Notes under the pieces: model-generated
The model's database searches: none
The model's input: only the letters and a program-made list of their open reading frames with translations
Told to the model about the DNA's origin: nothing
Shown here: positions 19,701 to 26,880 of the stretch, in pieces
How the letters are laid out: each line of letters starts with the position of its first letter
Numbering within the stretch: the stretch's first letter is position 1
Position numbers and translations under genes: made by a program
Assembly: GCA_944388105.1 (NCBI GenBank)
Contig: CALXHN010000006.1
Location: forward strand, 1 to 53,419
DNA length: 53,419 nt
DNA from: an uncultured Gemmiger sp.
Lineage (GTDB): Bacteria > Bacillota > Clostridia > Oscillospirales > Ruminococcaceae
Reading direction: 5' to 3'

Positions 19701-20577
19701 CTGGCGGGATATCCGCCAGCTGGGCCGCATCAATGTGATCCAGGTCTCCACCCAGGATCTATTCCCCCGGGGCTGCGTCAAGCTCTGCGGCATCAAGCCG
19801 GTGAATAAGGAGACCATCGATCTGGCCATTATCTATGCGGCCTCCATGATGGCCCAGGGCGCTCCCACCCTGCGGGACGTTTTCCTGGGTATGATCGGGG
19901 ACAACCGCAAGCTGCTGGACAAGGTGGACGACTTCGAGACCATCTATGGCATGGGGTATGTGGGCTGGATCAAGGGCGAACGTGTGCTGGCCGGCAACCG
20001 CCGTCTGATGGAAAAATTCGATGTGGCGGTGCCCAGCCTGGAATATGAGCAGCGCCATACCGTCAACCAGCGCCGGGTCATTTATCTGGCCGTGTCCGGC
20101 AAACTGTACAGCATGTTCCAGGTGGTCTACCAGGCGGAACGGGATACCGCCGCCGTGCTGGACGGCCTGCGCCGCAGCGGCATGTCCCTGATCGTGGACT
20201 GTGACGACTTCAACTGTGATGAAGCCCTGCTGGAAGCCGCCTACACCCTGCCCACCGGCACGGTGCGGGTGCTGGACGGCACGGCGCGCAAGGCTCTGGA
20301 ACCGGCCATTGCATGGCTGCCCGAAAGCGAAGGCAACATGCTGCATCTGGGCAGCTTCGTGAGTTATGTGGGCGGCCTGGAAGCCGCTGCCGGCGCCGCC
20401 GAAGGCGAGCGCAAAGCCGCCACCATCCTGTCCATGTCGGTGCTGCTGTCCTGCGTGCTGGCGGTGATCATGGTGCTGGCGGGGGGCATTGCGGCCCTGC
20501 CGCTGCCCGCACTGGTCCTGTACCAGGCAGCCTGGGCCGTGCTGGCTCTGATTTTCCCGATGCTGCAACGTTACTAA
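16786..20577 (+). CDS. Degenerate P1B-type ATPase-like membrane protein with ~700-residue disordered N-terminus
   Basis: A 1263-residue protein that I do not recognise as a named gene. Residues 1 to about 700 are Pro/Gln/Glu/Thr-rich low complexity. The C-terminal 560 residues follow the P1B metal-ATPase plan: four helices (about 709-731, 751-768, 786-804, 814-830), the lead-out NAIGKRLDAL like the family's LGRYLE-type segment, a short region where the A domain should be, two helices (about 907-925, 931-955), a cytosolic region like the P/N domains, and two last helices. Catalytic motifs are gone: no TGE, CLGAP (941-945) where CPC is expected, VSTQDL (987-992) where DKTGT should be, with Ser988 for the phosphorylated Asp, DCD (1138-1140) for TGD, and no GDGxND. 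It follows rlmB by 57 bases and precedes the next gene by 19. I read it as a pseudoenzyme; the homology claim rests on topology and aligned motif remnants. Confidence 0.7.
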   Translation: MPSKRTNDSVEQILQELSHQQARDGVRDSVNERKVDEILKSVGIDTAAPGSSQDSLGPIGAEDLPQVEISGGVAEDRFSTTVLDDLLGDLPSMKLLKKKSPRTAPSKPVSTAPAQQPVRPAAPARRQPSARTAPQPEQPVRTVPQPEQPARTAPAPQPEQPSGQPDAGRDRTSPAGRTEQPARTVPANPDPEPKPAAGTGRGRTGTVTDTTSTSVIKNFLLKMAPGADHANTHALNEGKEQFQQFFGKTAAVVPGADGKLKDPSTHRKRGLFGLGRAEDSGQFVPINISLGGRREEPEPEPEEDTYVQPEPQPEQTYAEDADAFDDGEAVMPEAETPAPEPQPEPEPEPQPEPPADKKTVYHSQHTGGIPGGTRHGGLGGNTVSITFNNIRDVLRGNTASGATGTIYRKKRNTIEFTPGQKLARSPEPDPGEKSRGEPVGEPVMTSTADVTSGTASFNVSLTQEEEAEDTKDFLKDLEAASESAAKLASRVARQTPRPQPSAPVTPARGGADRADLPSGQRTQPRQDTPTPPAGRTEQPAREDTFEEISRDDAVSMTGEVRLADIAAGRTEEDTSAFEADLAHAGTHEVSPDTADFMAQLDAQPRPRPDTGAFVKGIEQSINDEDQEAEPEDRFAQAAGILTDTSEIDEPTAHRTKAGIRLTGKPDDETGDGEKGEAPFEEEAAAPSRHREYEHVEDAPAVRRDLNNQILLLTVAAIVSGIAAVVMLYLGVAAGGGLPMPAPLDPLTGATPLLATLLVLLLFCCALNWHTMLDGLKGLFKGPTADTLSALAAFGAVVQLAAFLIQPEWYNPEKLCLLAGPAALVLCFNAIGKRLDALTTRENFQLVSAKVDHAVAYRLKDTGILRAVTRGLDQPRPSVLVSRPTLLLKDFLSSSSSHRTSDKNQQQLGRLVAGVAVAALLFTLLYRKDAGLAFTAMAAVLCLGAPLAGTLLSALPARLMQRSAAQVGAVIPGWRDIRQLGRINVIQVSTQDLFPRGCVKLCGIKPVNKETIDLAIIYAASMMAQGAPTLRDVFLGMIGDNRKLLDKVDDFETIYGMGYVGWIKGERVLAGNRRLMEKFDVAVPSLEYEQRHTVNQRRVIYLAVSGKLYSMFQVVYQAERDTAAVLDGLRRSGMSLIVDCDDFNCDEALLEAAYTLPTGTVRVLDGTARKALEPAIAWLPESEGNMLHLGSFVSYVGGLEAAAGAAEGERKAATILSMSVLLSCVLAVIMVLAGGIAALPLPALVLYQAAWAVLALIFPMLQRY

Positions 20578-20596
20578 ATCAAAGGGGGCGTGGTCT

Positions 20597-21001
20597 TTGT
20601 ACCGCACAAGCGAACAGCAGATGAGCATTTATGATTATCTGCCGCCCTATCATGGGGAACTGGCCGAGCGCAACCGCTGGGTGCGTCTGGCCGATGCCAT
20701 CGACTGGGATGCTTTTGAAAAAGAATACAGCGGTCATTTCGGCCATGTGGGCAAGGTGGCCGTCCCCGCCCGGGTGGCCTACGGCTGCCTGATCGTCCGG
20801 GCCGCCTGCGGCGTGTCCGACCGGGAGACGGTGGCCCTGATCCGGGAAAGCCCCTATCTGCAATATTTCCTGGGGTTCGACGCCTTCACCGACACGGTGC
20901 CCTTTTCCTCCCGCAGTATGGAGCGCTTCCGCACCCGCATCCCGGCGGACAAGGTCCGGGCGGCGGTGCGGCTGCTGCGCCGGTTTGAGGCCGAGGACTG
21001 A
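20597..21001 (+). CDS. Short protein resembling the N-terminal domain of IS5/IS1182-type transposases (DUF772-like)
   Basis: A 134-residue protein beginning with TTG at 20597 (AAAGGGGG eight bases upstream); ATG 20621 is an alternative. Segments RWVRLADAIDWDAFEKEY, VAYGCLIVRAACGVSDRET and LIRESPYLQYFLGFD match the helical N-terminal domain that precedes the DDE domain in IS5/IS1182-like transposases. No DDE domain follows: the frame ends with a stop and then a clean terminator at 21017. No inverted repeats or target duplications were seen. Only 19 bases separate it from the pseudo-ATPase gene, so it is probably co-transcribed. It could be a transposase remnant or a retained DNA-binding domain. 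The intact frame with its own ribosome-binding site favours the second. Confidence 0.6.
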   Translation: MYRTSEQQMSIYDYLPPYHGELAERNRWVRLADAIDWDAFEKEYSGHFGHVGKVAVPARVAYGCLIVRAACGVSDRETVALIRESPYLQYFLGFDAFTDTVPFSSRSMERFRTRIPADKVRAAVRLLRRFEAED

Positions 21002-21016
21002 ACCCGCTTCTCCTGA

Positions 21017-21047
21017 CCAGGGACGCTGAACACGCCCCTGGCTTTTT
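21017..21047 (+). terminator. Terminator after the transposase-derived gene
   Basis: Stem CCAGGG (21017-21022) with CCCTGG (21036-21041), followed by CTTTTT. It marks the end of the rlmB/pseudo-ATPase transcription unit. Confidence 0.75.
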
Positions 21048-21148
21048 GTGCCCGGTATGCCGGGACTTCTCATGCCGTCACGGCGGCCACGTTCACCGCC
21101 GTTTTCCACTCTTTCCGCATTTTACCCCGCAACCATAAAGGAAATCAC

Positions 21149-22018
21149 ATGGAACACATCATTCTGCACACCATCGAACATGCTTTTGAGGACAGCCTCA
21201 AAATGCTGCCCTTCCTGTTCCTGGCGTATCTGCTCATCGAATGGCTGGAACGCCACCACGGCGAACGCATCGAAAACGCCCTGGCCGGCGGCGGCCGCTG
21301 GGGCTTTGTACCGGGCGCTGTGCTGGGCTGCGTGCCCCAGTGCGGGTTCTCCGCGCTGGCGGCCAACCTGTACGCCAGCCGGGTCATCACCCCCGGCGCC
21401 TTGCTGGCCGTCTTTGTGGCCACCAGTGACGAGGCCGTGCCCCTGCTGGCCGCCGAGCCCAGCCTGTGGGGCACCCTGCCCCTGCTGCTCATCGGCAAGG
21501 TGGTGGCCGGCGTGGCGGGCGGTTTCCTGCTGGATGTTCCCCTGCGCAAGATCCTGCCCGCCGGCCTGTACGGCGGCTACGCCGGCCATGCCGACGAGAT
21601 CGACTGCCACGAGGAGCACGAGGAACACAGCGGCGTTTTACTGGCCGCCCTGCGCCATACGGTGGAGATCTTCCTCTTCATCCTGCTGTTCAGCTTCCTG
21701 ATCGGCTTCGCCTTTGAACTCATCGGGGAGGACACCATCACCGCCTTCCTCACCGGCATGGGCATCTTCCAGCCCATGGCCGCCGCCCTGGTGGGTCTGG
21801 TGCCCAACTGCGCGGCCAGCGTGCTGCTGGCCCAGCTGTACGCCCAGGGGGCCATCAGCTTCGGCAGCCTGTTCGCAGGCCTGTGCGCCGGAGCGGGCAT
21901 CGGTCTGGCTGTGCTCTGGCGGGTCAACCCCAGCTGGAAGCAGAACCTGTTCATGACCGGCCTGCTGTGGGCCGGCGGTTCGGTCTGCGGCATTGTGCTG
22001 CAGTTCCTGCCCCTGTGA
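21149..22018 (+). CDS. Putative 10-TM metal exporter (ArsP_2 / putative manganese transporter family)
   Basis: A 289-residue polytopic protein in two halves. Each half has a similar conserved motif: LGCVPQCGFSALAAN in the first and GLVPNCAASVLLAQ in the second. This duplicated (C/V)PxC pattern is typical of the putative heavy-metal or manganese exporters (PF11449-like). A His/Glu-rich loop in the middle (CHEEHEEHS, after residue 150) could bind metal. AAAGGAAATC precedes ATG 21149. It is followed by a very strong terminator. Substrate is unknown; proximity to the metal-ATPase-like pseudoenzyme upstream is suggestive only. Confidence 0.8.
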   Translation: MEHIILHTIEHAFEDSLKMLPFLFLAYLLIEWLERHHGERIENALAGGGRWGFVPGAVLGCVPQCGFSALAANLYASRVITPGALLAVFVATSDEAVPLLAAEPSLWGTLPLLLIGKVVAGVAGGFLLDVPLRKILPAGLYGGYAGHADEIDCHEEHEEHSGVLLAALRHTVEIFLFILLFSFLIGFAFELIGEDTITAFLTGMGIFQPMAAALVGLVPNCAASVLLAQLYAQGAISFGSLFAGLCAGAGIGLAVLWRVNPSWKQNLFMTGLLWAGGSVCGIVLQFLPL

Positions 22019-22033
22019 TCCCTCTCTGACAAC

Positions 22034-22084
22034 AATACCCCGCCCGCCGCAAAAACCTTGCAGTTTTACGGCGGGCGGGGTATT
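22034..22084. terminator. Bidirectional terminator between exporter and C39-like gene
   Basis: A perfect 16-bp stem, 22034-22049 with 22069-22084, GC-rich with AT ends, around a 19-base loop. The genes on both sides converge on it. T-runs are modest on both strands, but the stem is the longest perfect one in the window. Confidence 0.8.
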
Positions 22085-22104
22085 ATTATATCGTGTTTCC
22101 GGTC

Positions 22105-22725
22105 TTACAGCGCTTCGCCCTGGCGGACAAAGACCACGGCCCGGGAACCCAGCTGGCGGTATACCCGCATAAAGCGGTCCCGGGGCACGGTGCGATTGAA
22201 ATCCAGGGGGTCCGCTACCGTGAAATGGGTGTCGGTGGCCCCGCACAGCACCATGCAGTGCAGGGTGTGGAATACCCGGTGCACGCCGCCTTTGGGCAGG
22301 GGATAGGGGGCCACATCCGCAAAGCCGATGTCATCAAAATGCAGCGATGCCCAGAAGATCACCGGCCGCCCCTTCTGCAGCTGCGCCACCAGGTCGGCTT
22401 CCTCCGCCCCGGTCAGGTCGTGGGCGGTGTACCCGCCGCCGTGGCGGGCCAGATAGGTGTTGGCTGCTTCCACAATGGGCCCTGCAAAGCAGTAATAGCC
22501 CTCCTCGGGGGTGCCGTCATCCTTGTGTGGGTCCCCCATGTACACCTCGTCCGGGTCGGCGCCGTACCAGCGCTCACTGCGGGGCAGGTAGTGGTCGGCC
22601 AGGTCGCACTTGTCCGCCTCAAAGCCCAGATAGCGCAGCACTTCGCAGCAGCTGGTGATCTCACACCCGTTGGGCAGTTCCGGGTTCTGCAATACCTGAG
22701 GCACGTTCAGCAAGATTTCGGTCAT
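22105..22725 (-). CDS. C39-like cysteine peptidase family protein
   Basis: A 206-residue protein. It begins with LNVPQVLQNPELPNGCEITS, the classic entry of the papain-like C39 fold (PF13529) with candidate nucleophile Cys21. HTLHCMVLCG supplies the histidine and TVADPLDFN the acidic residue. No signal peptide or membrane segment is visible, so it acts in the cytosol or leaves by another route. It is divergent from the DmpA-like gene and next to four more peptide-processing genes, so a role in peptide breakdown is likely. The minus-strand start has GGGGAGGA before it. Confidence 0.82.
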   Translation of the reverse strand: MTEILLNVPQVLQNPELPNGCEITSCCEVLRYLGFEADKCDLADHYLPRSERWYGADPDEVYMGDPHKDDGTPEEGYYCFAGPIVEAANTYLARHGGGYTAHDLTGAEEADLVAQLQKGRPVIFWASLHFDDIGFADVAPYPLPKGGVHRVFHTLHCMVLCGATDTHFTVADPLDFNRTVPRDRFMRVYRQLGSRAVVFVRQGEAL

Positions 22726-22813
22726 GGGTTCCTCCCCGCCCGGCGGGGCCGGGACTTGTGATTTTTTCCTTTTTACATTGTATCATATCCCTTTTTGGAA
22801 AGGAAGTGCATCC

Positions 22814-23854
22814 ATGCCCACCATCCGCGATTACGGTCTGGTACCCGGGCATCTGCCTGCCGGACCCCGCAACGCCATCACCGATGTGCCCGGGGTGCGG
22901 GTGGGCCATACCACCGTCGATGCCGGCAGCCATCACACCGGTGTCACCGTCATTCTGCCCCGGCAGGACATATACAACCACCGCTGCACCGCCGCCGCCC
23001 ATGTGATCAACGGCTTCGGCAAGACCGCCGGCCTGGTCCAGATCCAGGAACTGGGCCAGCTGGAAAGCCCCATCGCCCTGACCAACACCCTGAACGTGGG
23101 GCTGGTGTACGACGCCCTGGTGCAGTACACCGCCGATGCCTGTGCCGAAACAGGCGGCAAGCTGCGCAGTTTCAACCCGGTGGTGGGGGAGTGCAACGAC
23201 GGCACCCTCAGCGACATCACCGACCGGGTCATCGGCCGGCGGGAGGTGTTCCACGCCATCGAGACCGCCTCCCCGGACTTTGCGCAGGGCTGTGTGGGGG
23301 CCGGCACCGGCATGATCTGCCACGAACTCAAGGGCGGCATCGGGTCCGCCAGCCGGATGGTCAAGGTGGCCGGACGGGATTTCTGCATCGGGGTGCTGGC
23401 CCTGTGCAACCACGGCCAACTTTCGGAGCTGAACATCCTGGGCCGCCATGTGGGGGCGGAGATCCGCCGCCGCATCCAGGGCGAACCCCGCCCGGAAGAC
23501 AAGGGCAGCTGCATTCTGGTCCTGGCCACCGACCTGCCCCTGTCCAGCCGTCAGCTGGGCCGGGTCTGCCGCCGGTGTGCCGCCGGTCTGGCCCGGGTGG
23601 GCAGCTACTGGGGCCACGGCAGCGGGGATATCACCATCGGCTTCACCACCGCCCACGATATCCACCGGGGGGATGCCGCCGAGATCGCCACCCGTGCCGT
23701 TTTCAATGAGGACAAGCTGGATCCCCTCTTCCTGGCCGCCGCCGAAGCCGCCGAGGAATCGGTGCTCAACGCCCTGGCCGCCGCCGTGCCCATGGTGGGA
23801 TACGACGGCACCGTCTGCCATGCCCTCTCCGAATTTGCCGATCTGTTGGGCTGA
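22814..23854 (+). CDS. P1 family peptidase (DmpA/beta-aminopeptidase type)
   Basis: A 346-residue N-terminal-nucleophile hydrolase precursor. The start follows GGAAAGGAAG; an in-frame open stretch upstream is not needed. ITDVPGVRVGHTT near the N-terminus and FNPVVGECNDGTLSD are family hallmarks. KGSCILVLATDLPL fits the self-cleavage site, with Gly231-Ser232 as the probable cut and Ser232 the nucleophile of the small subunit; NGSGD-like HGSGDITIGF follows. Family members remove N-terminal D-Ala, L-amino acids or beta-amino acids from short peptides. It heads a run of peptide-catabolic genes on the + strand. Confidence 0.9.
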   Translation: MPTIRDYGLVPGHLPAGPRNAITDVPGVRVGHTTVDAGSHHTGVTVILPRQDIYNHRCTAAAHVINGFGKTAGLVQIQELGQLESPIALTNTLNVGLVYDALVQYTADACAETGGKLRSFNPVVGECNDGTLSDITDRVIGRREVFHAIETASPDFAQGCVGAGTGMICHELKGGIGSASRMVKVAGRDFCIGVLALCNHGQLSELNILGRHVGAEIRRRIQGEPRPEDKGSCILVLATDLPLSSRQLGRVCRRCAAGLARVGSYWGHGSGDITIGFTTAHDIHRGDAAEIATRAVFNEDKLDPLFLAAAEAAEESVLNALAAAVPMVGYDGTVCHALSEFADLLG

Positions 23855-23895
23855 TTCCGGCCCGTCATTTTACCATAAAAAGCAGGTGCATCTTT

Positions 23896-24984
23896 ATGAA
23901 AATCACCAACATCACCACCACCGAATGTCAGATCCCCCTGCGCACCCCCTTCAAGACGGCCCTGCGCACGGTGGACAGCGTGCACGATCTCCTGGTCCGG
24001 GTCGAGACCGACACCGGCGCTGTGGGCTACGGCGAAGCGCCGCCCACCGCCGTCATCACCGGCGAGACCCTGGGGTCCCTGCACACCGCCGTGGAGGAGT
24101 TCATCGCCCCGGCCCTGACCGGCATGGAGGTGGAAGACCTGGACACGGTCATGACCAGGCTGGAACGCTGCATGGTGCACAACACCAGCGCCAAGGCCGC
24201 TGTGGACATGGCCATCTATGACCTTTTTGCCAAAAGCTGCGGCAAGCCTTTGTATAAAGTGCTGGGCGGTGCCCGCAACACCCTGGAAACTGACCTGACC
24301 ATCTCGGTGAATCCGGTGCCGGAAATGGTGGCGGATGCCAAGTCTGCGGTGGCCGAGGGCTTCCGTGTGCTCAAGGTCAAGGTAGGCAAGGAAGGTCTGG
24401 CCGACATCCCCCGGCTCAAAGCCATCCGGGAGGCCGTGGGCCCCGGTGTGGCCCTGCGGGTGGACGCCAACCAGGGCTGGACCGCCAAGCAGGCGGTGCG
24501 GATCATCACCGCCCTGGAGGATGCCGGGGTCAACCCGGAACTGGTGGAACAGCCGGTGCCTGCCCATGACATCGACGGCCTGGAATACATCACCAACCGG
24601 GTAGCCACCCCCATCCTGGCGGATGAGTGCGTCTTCTCCCCGGCGGATGCCCTGAACGTGCTCCAGCGCCATGCTGCCGACATGATCAACATCAAGCTGA
24701 TGAAGACCGGCGGCATCTGGCAGGCCCAGAAGATCTGTGCCGCGGCGGAGATCTACGGCGTGCAGTGCATGATGGGCTGCATGCTGGAAAGCAAGCTGGC
24801 GGTGTCGGCGGCGGCCCATCTGGCGGCGGCCCGGTCGGTCATCAGCTGCGTGGACCTGGACGGCCCCAGCCTGTGCAGCGTGGACCCCTACACCGGCGGT
24901 CCGGTGTACGAGGGCGCCCGCATTGTCATGAACGAGACCCCGGGCATCGGCATTACCGGTGTGCCCGGGTTTGAGGAGGTGTAA
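23896..24984 (+). CDS. Dipeptide epimerase (L-Ala-D/L-Glu epimerase family, enolase superfamily)
   Basis: A 362-residue enzyme of the muconate-lactonizing subgroup. The catalytic pair is Lys160 and Lys162 (LKVKVG, KxK), metal ligands are Asp190 (DANQGW), Glu218 (EQP) and Asp243 (ADE), and the opposite lysine is Lys267 (NIKLMKTGG). This layout matches L-Ala-D/L-Glu epimerases such as YkfB and YcjG, which convert the murein dipeptide for further hydrolysis. The C-terminal DLDGPSL motif also fits. A dipeptidase follows by 3 bases, giving the expected next step. Specificity for Ala-Glu over other dipeptides cannot be fixed from the sequence. Confidence 0.9.
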   Translation: MKITNITTTECQIPLRTPFKTALRTVDSVHDLLVRVETDTGAVGYGEAPPTAVITGETLGSLHTAVEEFIAPALTGMEVEDLDTVMTRLERCMVHNTSAKAAVDMAIYDLFAKSCGKPLYKVLGGARNTLETDLTISVNPVPEMVADAKSAVAEGFRVLKVKVGKEGLADIPRLKAIREAVGPGVALRVDANQGWTAKQAVRIITALEDAGVNPELVEQPVPAHDIDGLEYITNRVATPILADECVFSPADALNVLQRHAADMINIKLMKTGGIWQAQKICAAAEIYGVQCMMGCMLESKLAVSAAAHLAAARSVISCVDLDGPSLCSVDPYTGGPVYEGARIVMNETPGIGITGVPGFEEV

Positions 24985-24987
24985 GCC

Positions 24988-25980
24988 GTGAAAGTCTGGG
25001 ACCTGCACTGCGATACCCTGTCCGAACTGCGCCATGCCCAGCTCAGCGGCGCCCCCAAGAGCTTTGCCCACAACGACCTGATGATCGACCTGCAGCGGCT
25101 GAAACAGTCCGGCTACGGCCTGCAGTGCTTTGCCTGCTTTGTGGATCTGGGCGCTCCCGAAGACCCCATGCACACCGCCCTGCAGGAGATGGACATCTTC
25201 CACACCCTGCTGGCCCAGTACCCCGATGATCTGGTCTGGGTGCGCACCGGGGAGGACGTGAAAAATCTGGCCAAAGAAAACCGCATCGGCGCCATGCTCA
25301 CGGTGGAGGAGGGCGGCACCTGCCACGGGGACCCGGCCATCCTGCGGGACTTCTACCGCCTGGGCGTGCGGATGATGACCCTGACCTGGAACCACAAGAA
25401 CGAGCTGGCCGAACCCAACGTGGGCCCTGATTACAACGAGGACACCTGGCCGGTGGCCCCCAACACCACCGGCGGCCTGACCGACCGGGGCGTGGAATTC
25501 GTGCAGGAGATGGAGCAGCTCCACATGCTGGTGGACGTGGCCCATCTGTCCGACGCGGGCATCCGGGACGTGCTGCAGCACAGCACCCGGCCTTTCGTGG
25601 CCAGCCACTCCAACGCCCGGGCCTGCTGCCCCCATGTGCGCAACCTGCCCGACGACCTGCTGAAAGCCATGGGAGAGAAGGGCTGCCTCATCGGGCTGAA
25701 CTTCTGTCCGGCCTTCCTGGACGACAGCCCGGAACGCCATAATCTGAAAAGCCGGGTCACCGACATGGCCCGCCACGCAAAATACATCATGAACCTGGCG
25801 GGGGAGGACTGTCTGGCCCTGGGCAGTGATTTCGACGGCATCGGCGGCGAATTGGAGATCGCCGGCGCCCAGGACATGCCCCGTCTGGCCGAAGGCCTGT
25901 GCAGGGCGGGCCTCACCGAGACCCAGGTGGAAAAGATCTTCTGGAACAACGCCGCCCGTTTCTTTGCCGAAAACCTCTGA
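24988..25980 (+). CDS. M19 family membrane-dipeptidase-like metallopeptidase
   Basis: A 330-residue zinc dipeptidase starting with GTG at 24988; GAGGAGG lies in the end of the epimerase gene. The HxD metal motif is His7-Cys-Asp9 (DLHCDT), the bridging glutamate is in TVEEGG, two histidines are in DVAHLSD and VASHSNA, and SDFDGI near the end is the family signature. M19 enzymes split dipeptides, including those with a D-residue at the C-terminus. Neither a signal peptide nor a lipid anchor is present, so this one is cytosolic. It is translationally close to the epimerase, consistent with epimerisation followed by hydrolysis. Confidence 0.92.
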   Translation: MKVWDLHCDTLSELRHAQLSGAPKSFAHNDLMIDLQRLKQSGYGLQCFACFVDLGAPEDPMHTALQEMDIFHTLLAQYPDDLVWVRTGEDVKNLAKENRIGAMLTVEEGGTCHGDPAILRDFYRLGVRMMTLTWNHKNELAEPNVGPDYNEDTWPVAPNTTGGLTDRGVEFVQEMEQLHMLVDVAHLSDAGIRDVLQHSTRPFVASHSNARACCPHVRNLPDDLLKAMGEKGCLIGLNFCPAFLDDSPERHNLKSRVTDMARHAKYIMNLAGEDCLALGSDFDGIGGELEIAGAQDMPRLAEGLCRAGLTETQVEKIFWNNAARFFAENL

Positions 25981-26003
25981 GCCTTATATAAAGGAGAATC
26001 CCC

Positions 26004-26864
26004 ATGCCTTATCCATCCCTCACTCTGGAAAAACGCATCGACGCCGAACTCTGCGGCCTGGATGCCACCATGTGCGTCTACGCCGACGACCTGCGCGGCC
26101 ATGTGGTGGAGCGCGGCGCCGACGAACCCTTTGAATCCGCCTCCACCATCAAGATCTTTGTGCTGGGCTGCCTGTATGACCGGGCGGAGCAGGGCAAGGC
26201 CAGCCTGGACGAGGTGCTGACCTATGAGGACCGGCACTTTGTGGACGGCTCCGGCATGATCCGCTCCTTAGGCCCCGGGGCCAAGCTGCGGGCCGGCGAT
26301 GTGGCCACCCTCATGATCATCTGCAGCGACAACATCGCCACCAACATGCTCATCGACTACCTGGGTCTGGACACCATCAACGCCTTCATCCGTTCCATCG
26401 GCTGTGGGGCCACCACCCTCCACCGCCGTCTGGCCTCGGACAACTGGGGCGAGCCCCTGGGCACCATCACCCCCCGGGACATGGGCCGTTTCTTTGCCCT
26501 GCTGGCCAGGGGCGAGCTGGTCAGCCCCGCTGCCAGTGCGGCCATGCGCGCCATCCTGCGCCAGCAGCACTACAACGCCATGCTCACCGGCAACCTGCCC
26601 CCCTACTACACCGACGCCGAGGAATCCGGTGCCGATCCGGACCTGATCTACACCGCCAGCAAGAGCGGCAGCATGGATGCCTGCCGCAACGACGGCGGCC
26701 TGGTCCACACCCCCTACGGCGACTATGTGGTGGTGCTCATGTGCAAGGATTTTGCCAACAAGCTGGAAGTGAACGACCATCCCGCCTTTTTGTACGGCGC
26801 ACGCGTGAGCCGCCTGCTGTTCGACCAGTATCTGGCGCTGGAAGGCAGCTTTTCCCTGACCTGA
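26004..26864 (+). CDS. Class A beta-lactamase-fold serine hydrolase
   Basis: A 286-residue protein with all the class A landmarks: Ser47-x-x-Lys50 (STIK), Ser108-Asp109-Asn110 (CSDN) and Lys220-Ser-Gly (KSG). A typical omega-loop ExxLN is not obvious. No signal peptide is seen, unusual for true beta-lactamases or penicillin-binding proteins, which act outside the membrane. With its neighbours (aminopeptidase, epimerase, dipeptidase) a role as a cytosolic peptidase or esterase acting on D-amino-acid peptides is more likely than drug resistance; that is inference. AAAGGAG precedes the ATG. Confidence 0.85.
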   Translation: MPYPSLTLEKRIDAELCGLDATMCVYADDLRGHVVERGADEPFESASTIKIFVLGCLYDRAEQGKASLDEVLTYEDRHFVDGSGMIRSLGPGAKLRAGDVATLMIICSDNIATNMLIDYLGLDTINAFIRSIGCGATTLHRRLASDNWGEPLGTITPRDMGRFFALLARGELVSPAASAAMRAILRQQHYNAMLTGNLPPYYTDAEESGADPDLIYTASKSGSMDACRNDGGLVHTPYGDYVVVLMCKDFANKLEVNDHPAFLYGARVSRLLFDQYLALEGSFSLT

Positions 26865-26880
26865 CCCGGAGGTGCCTGCC

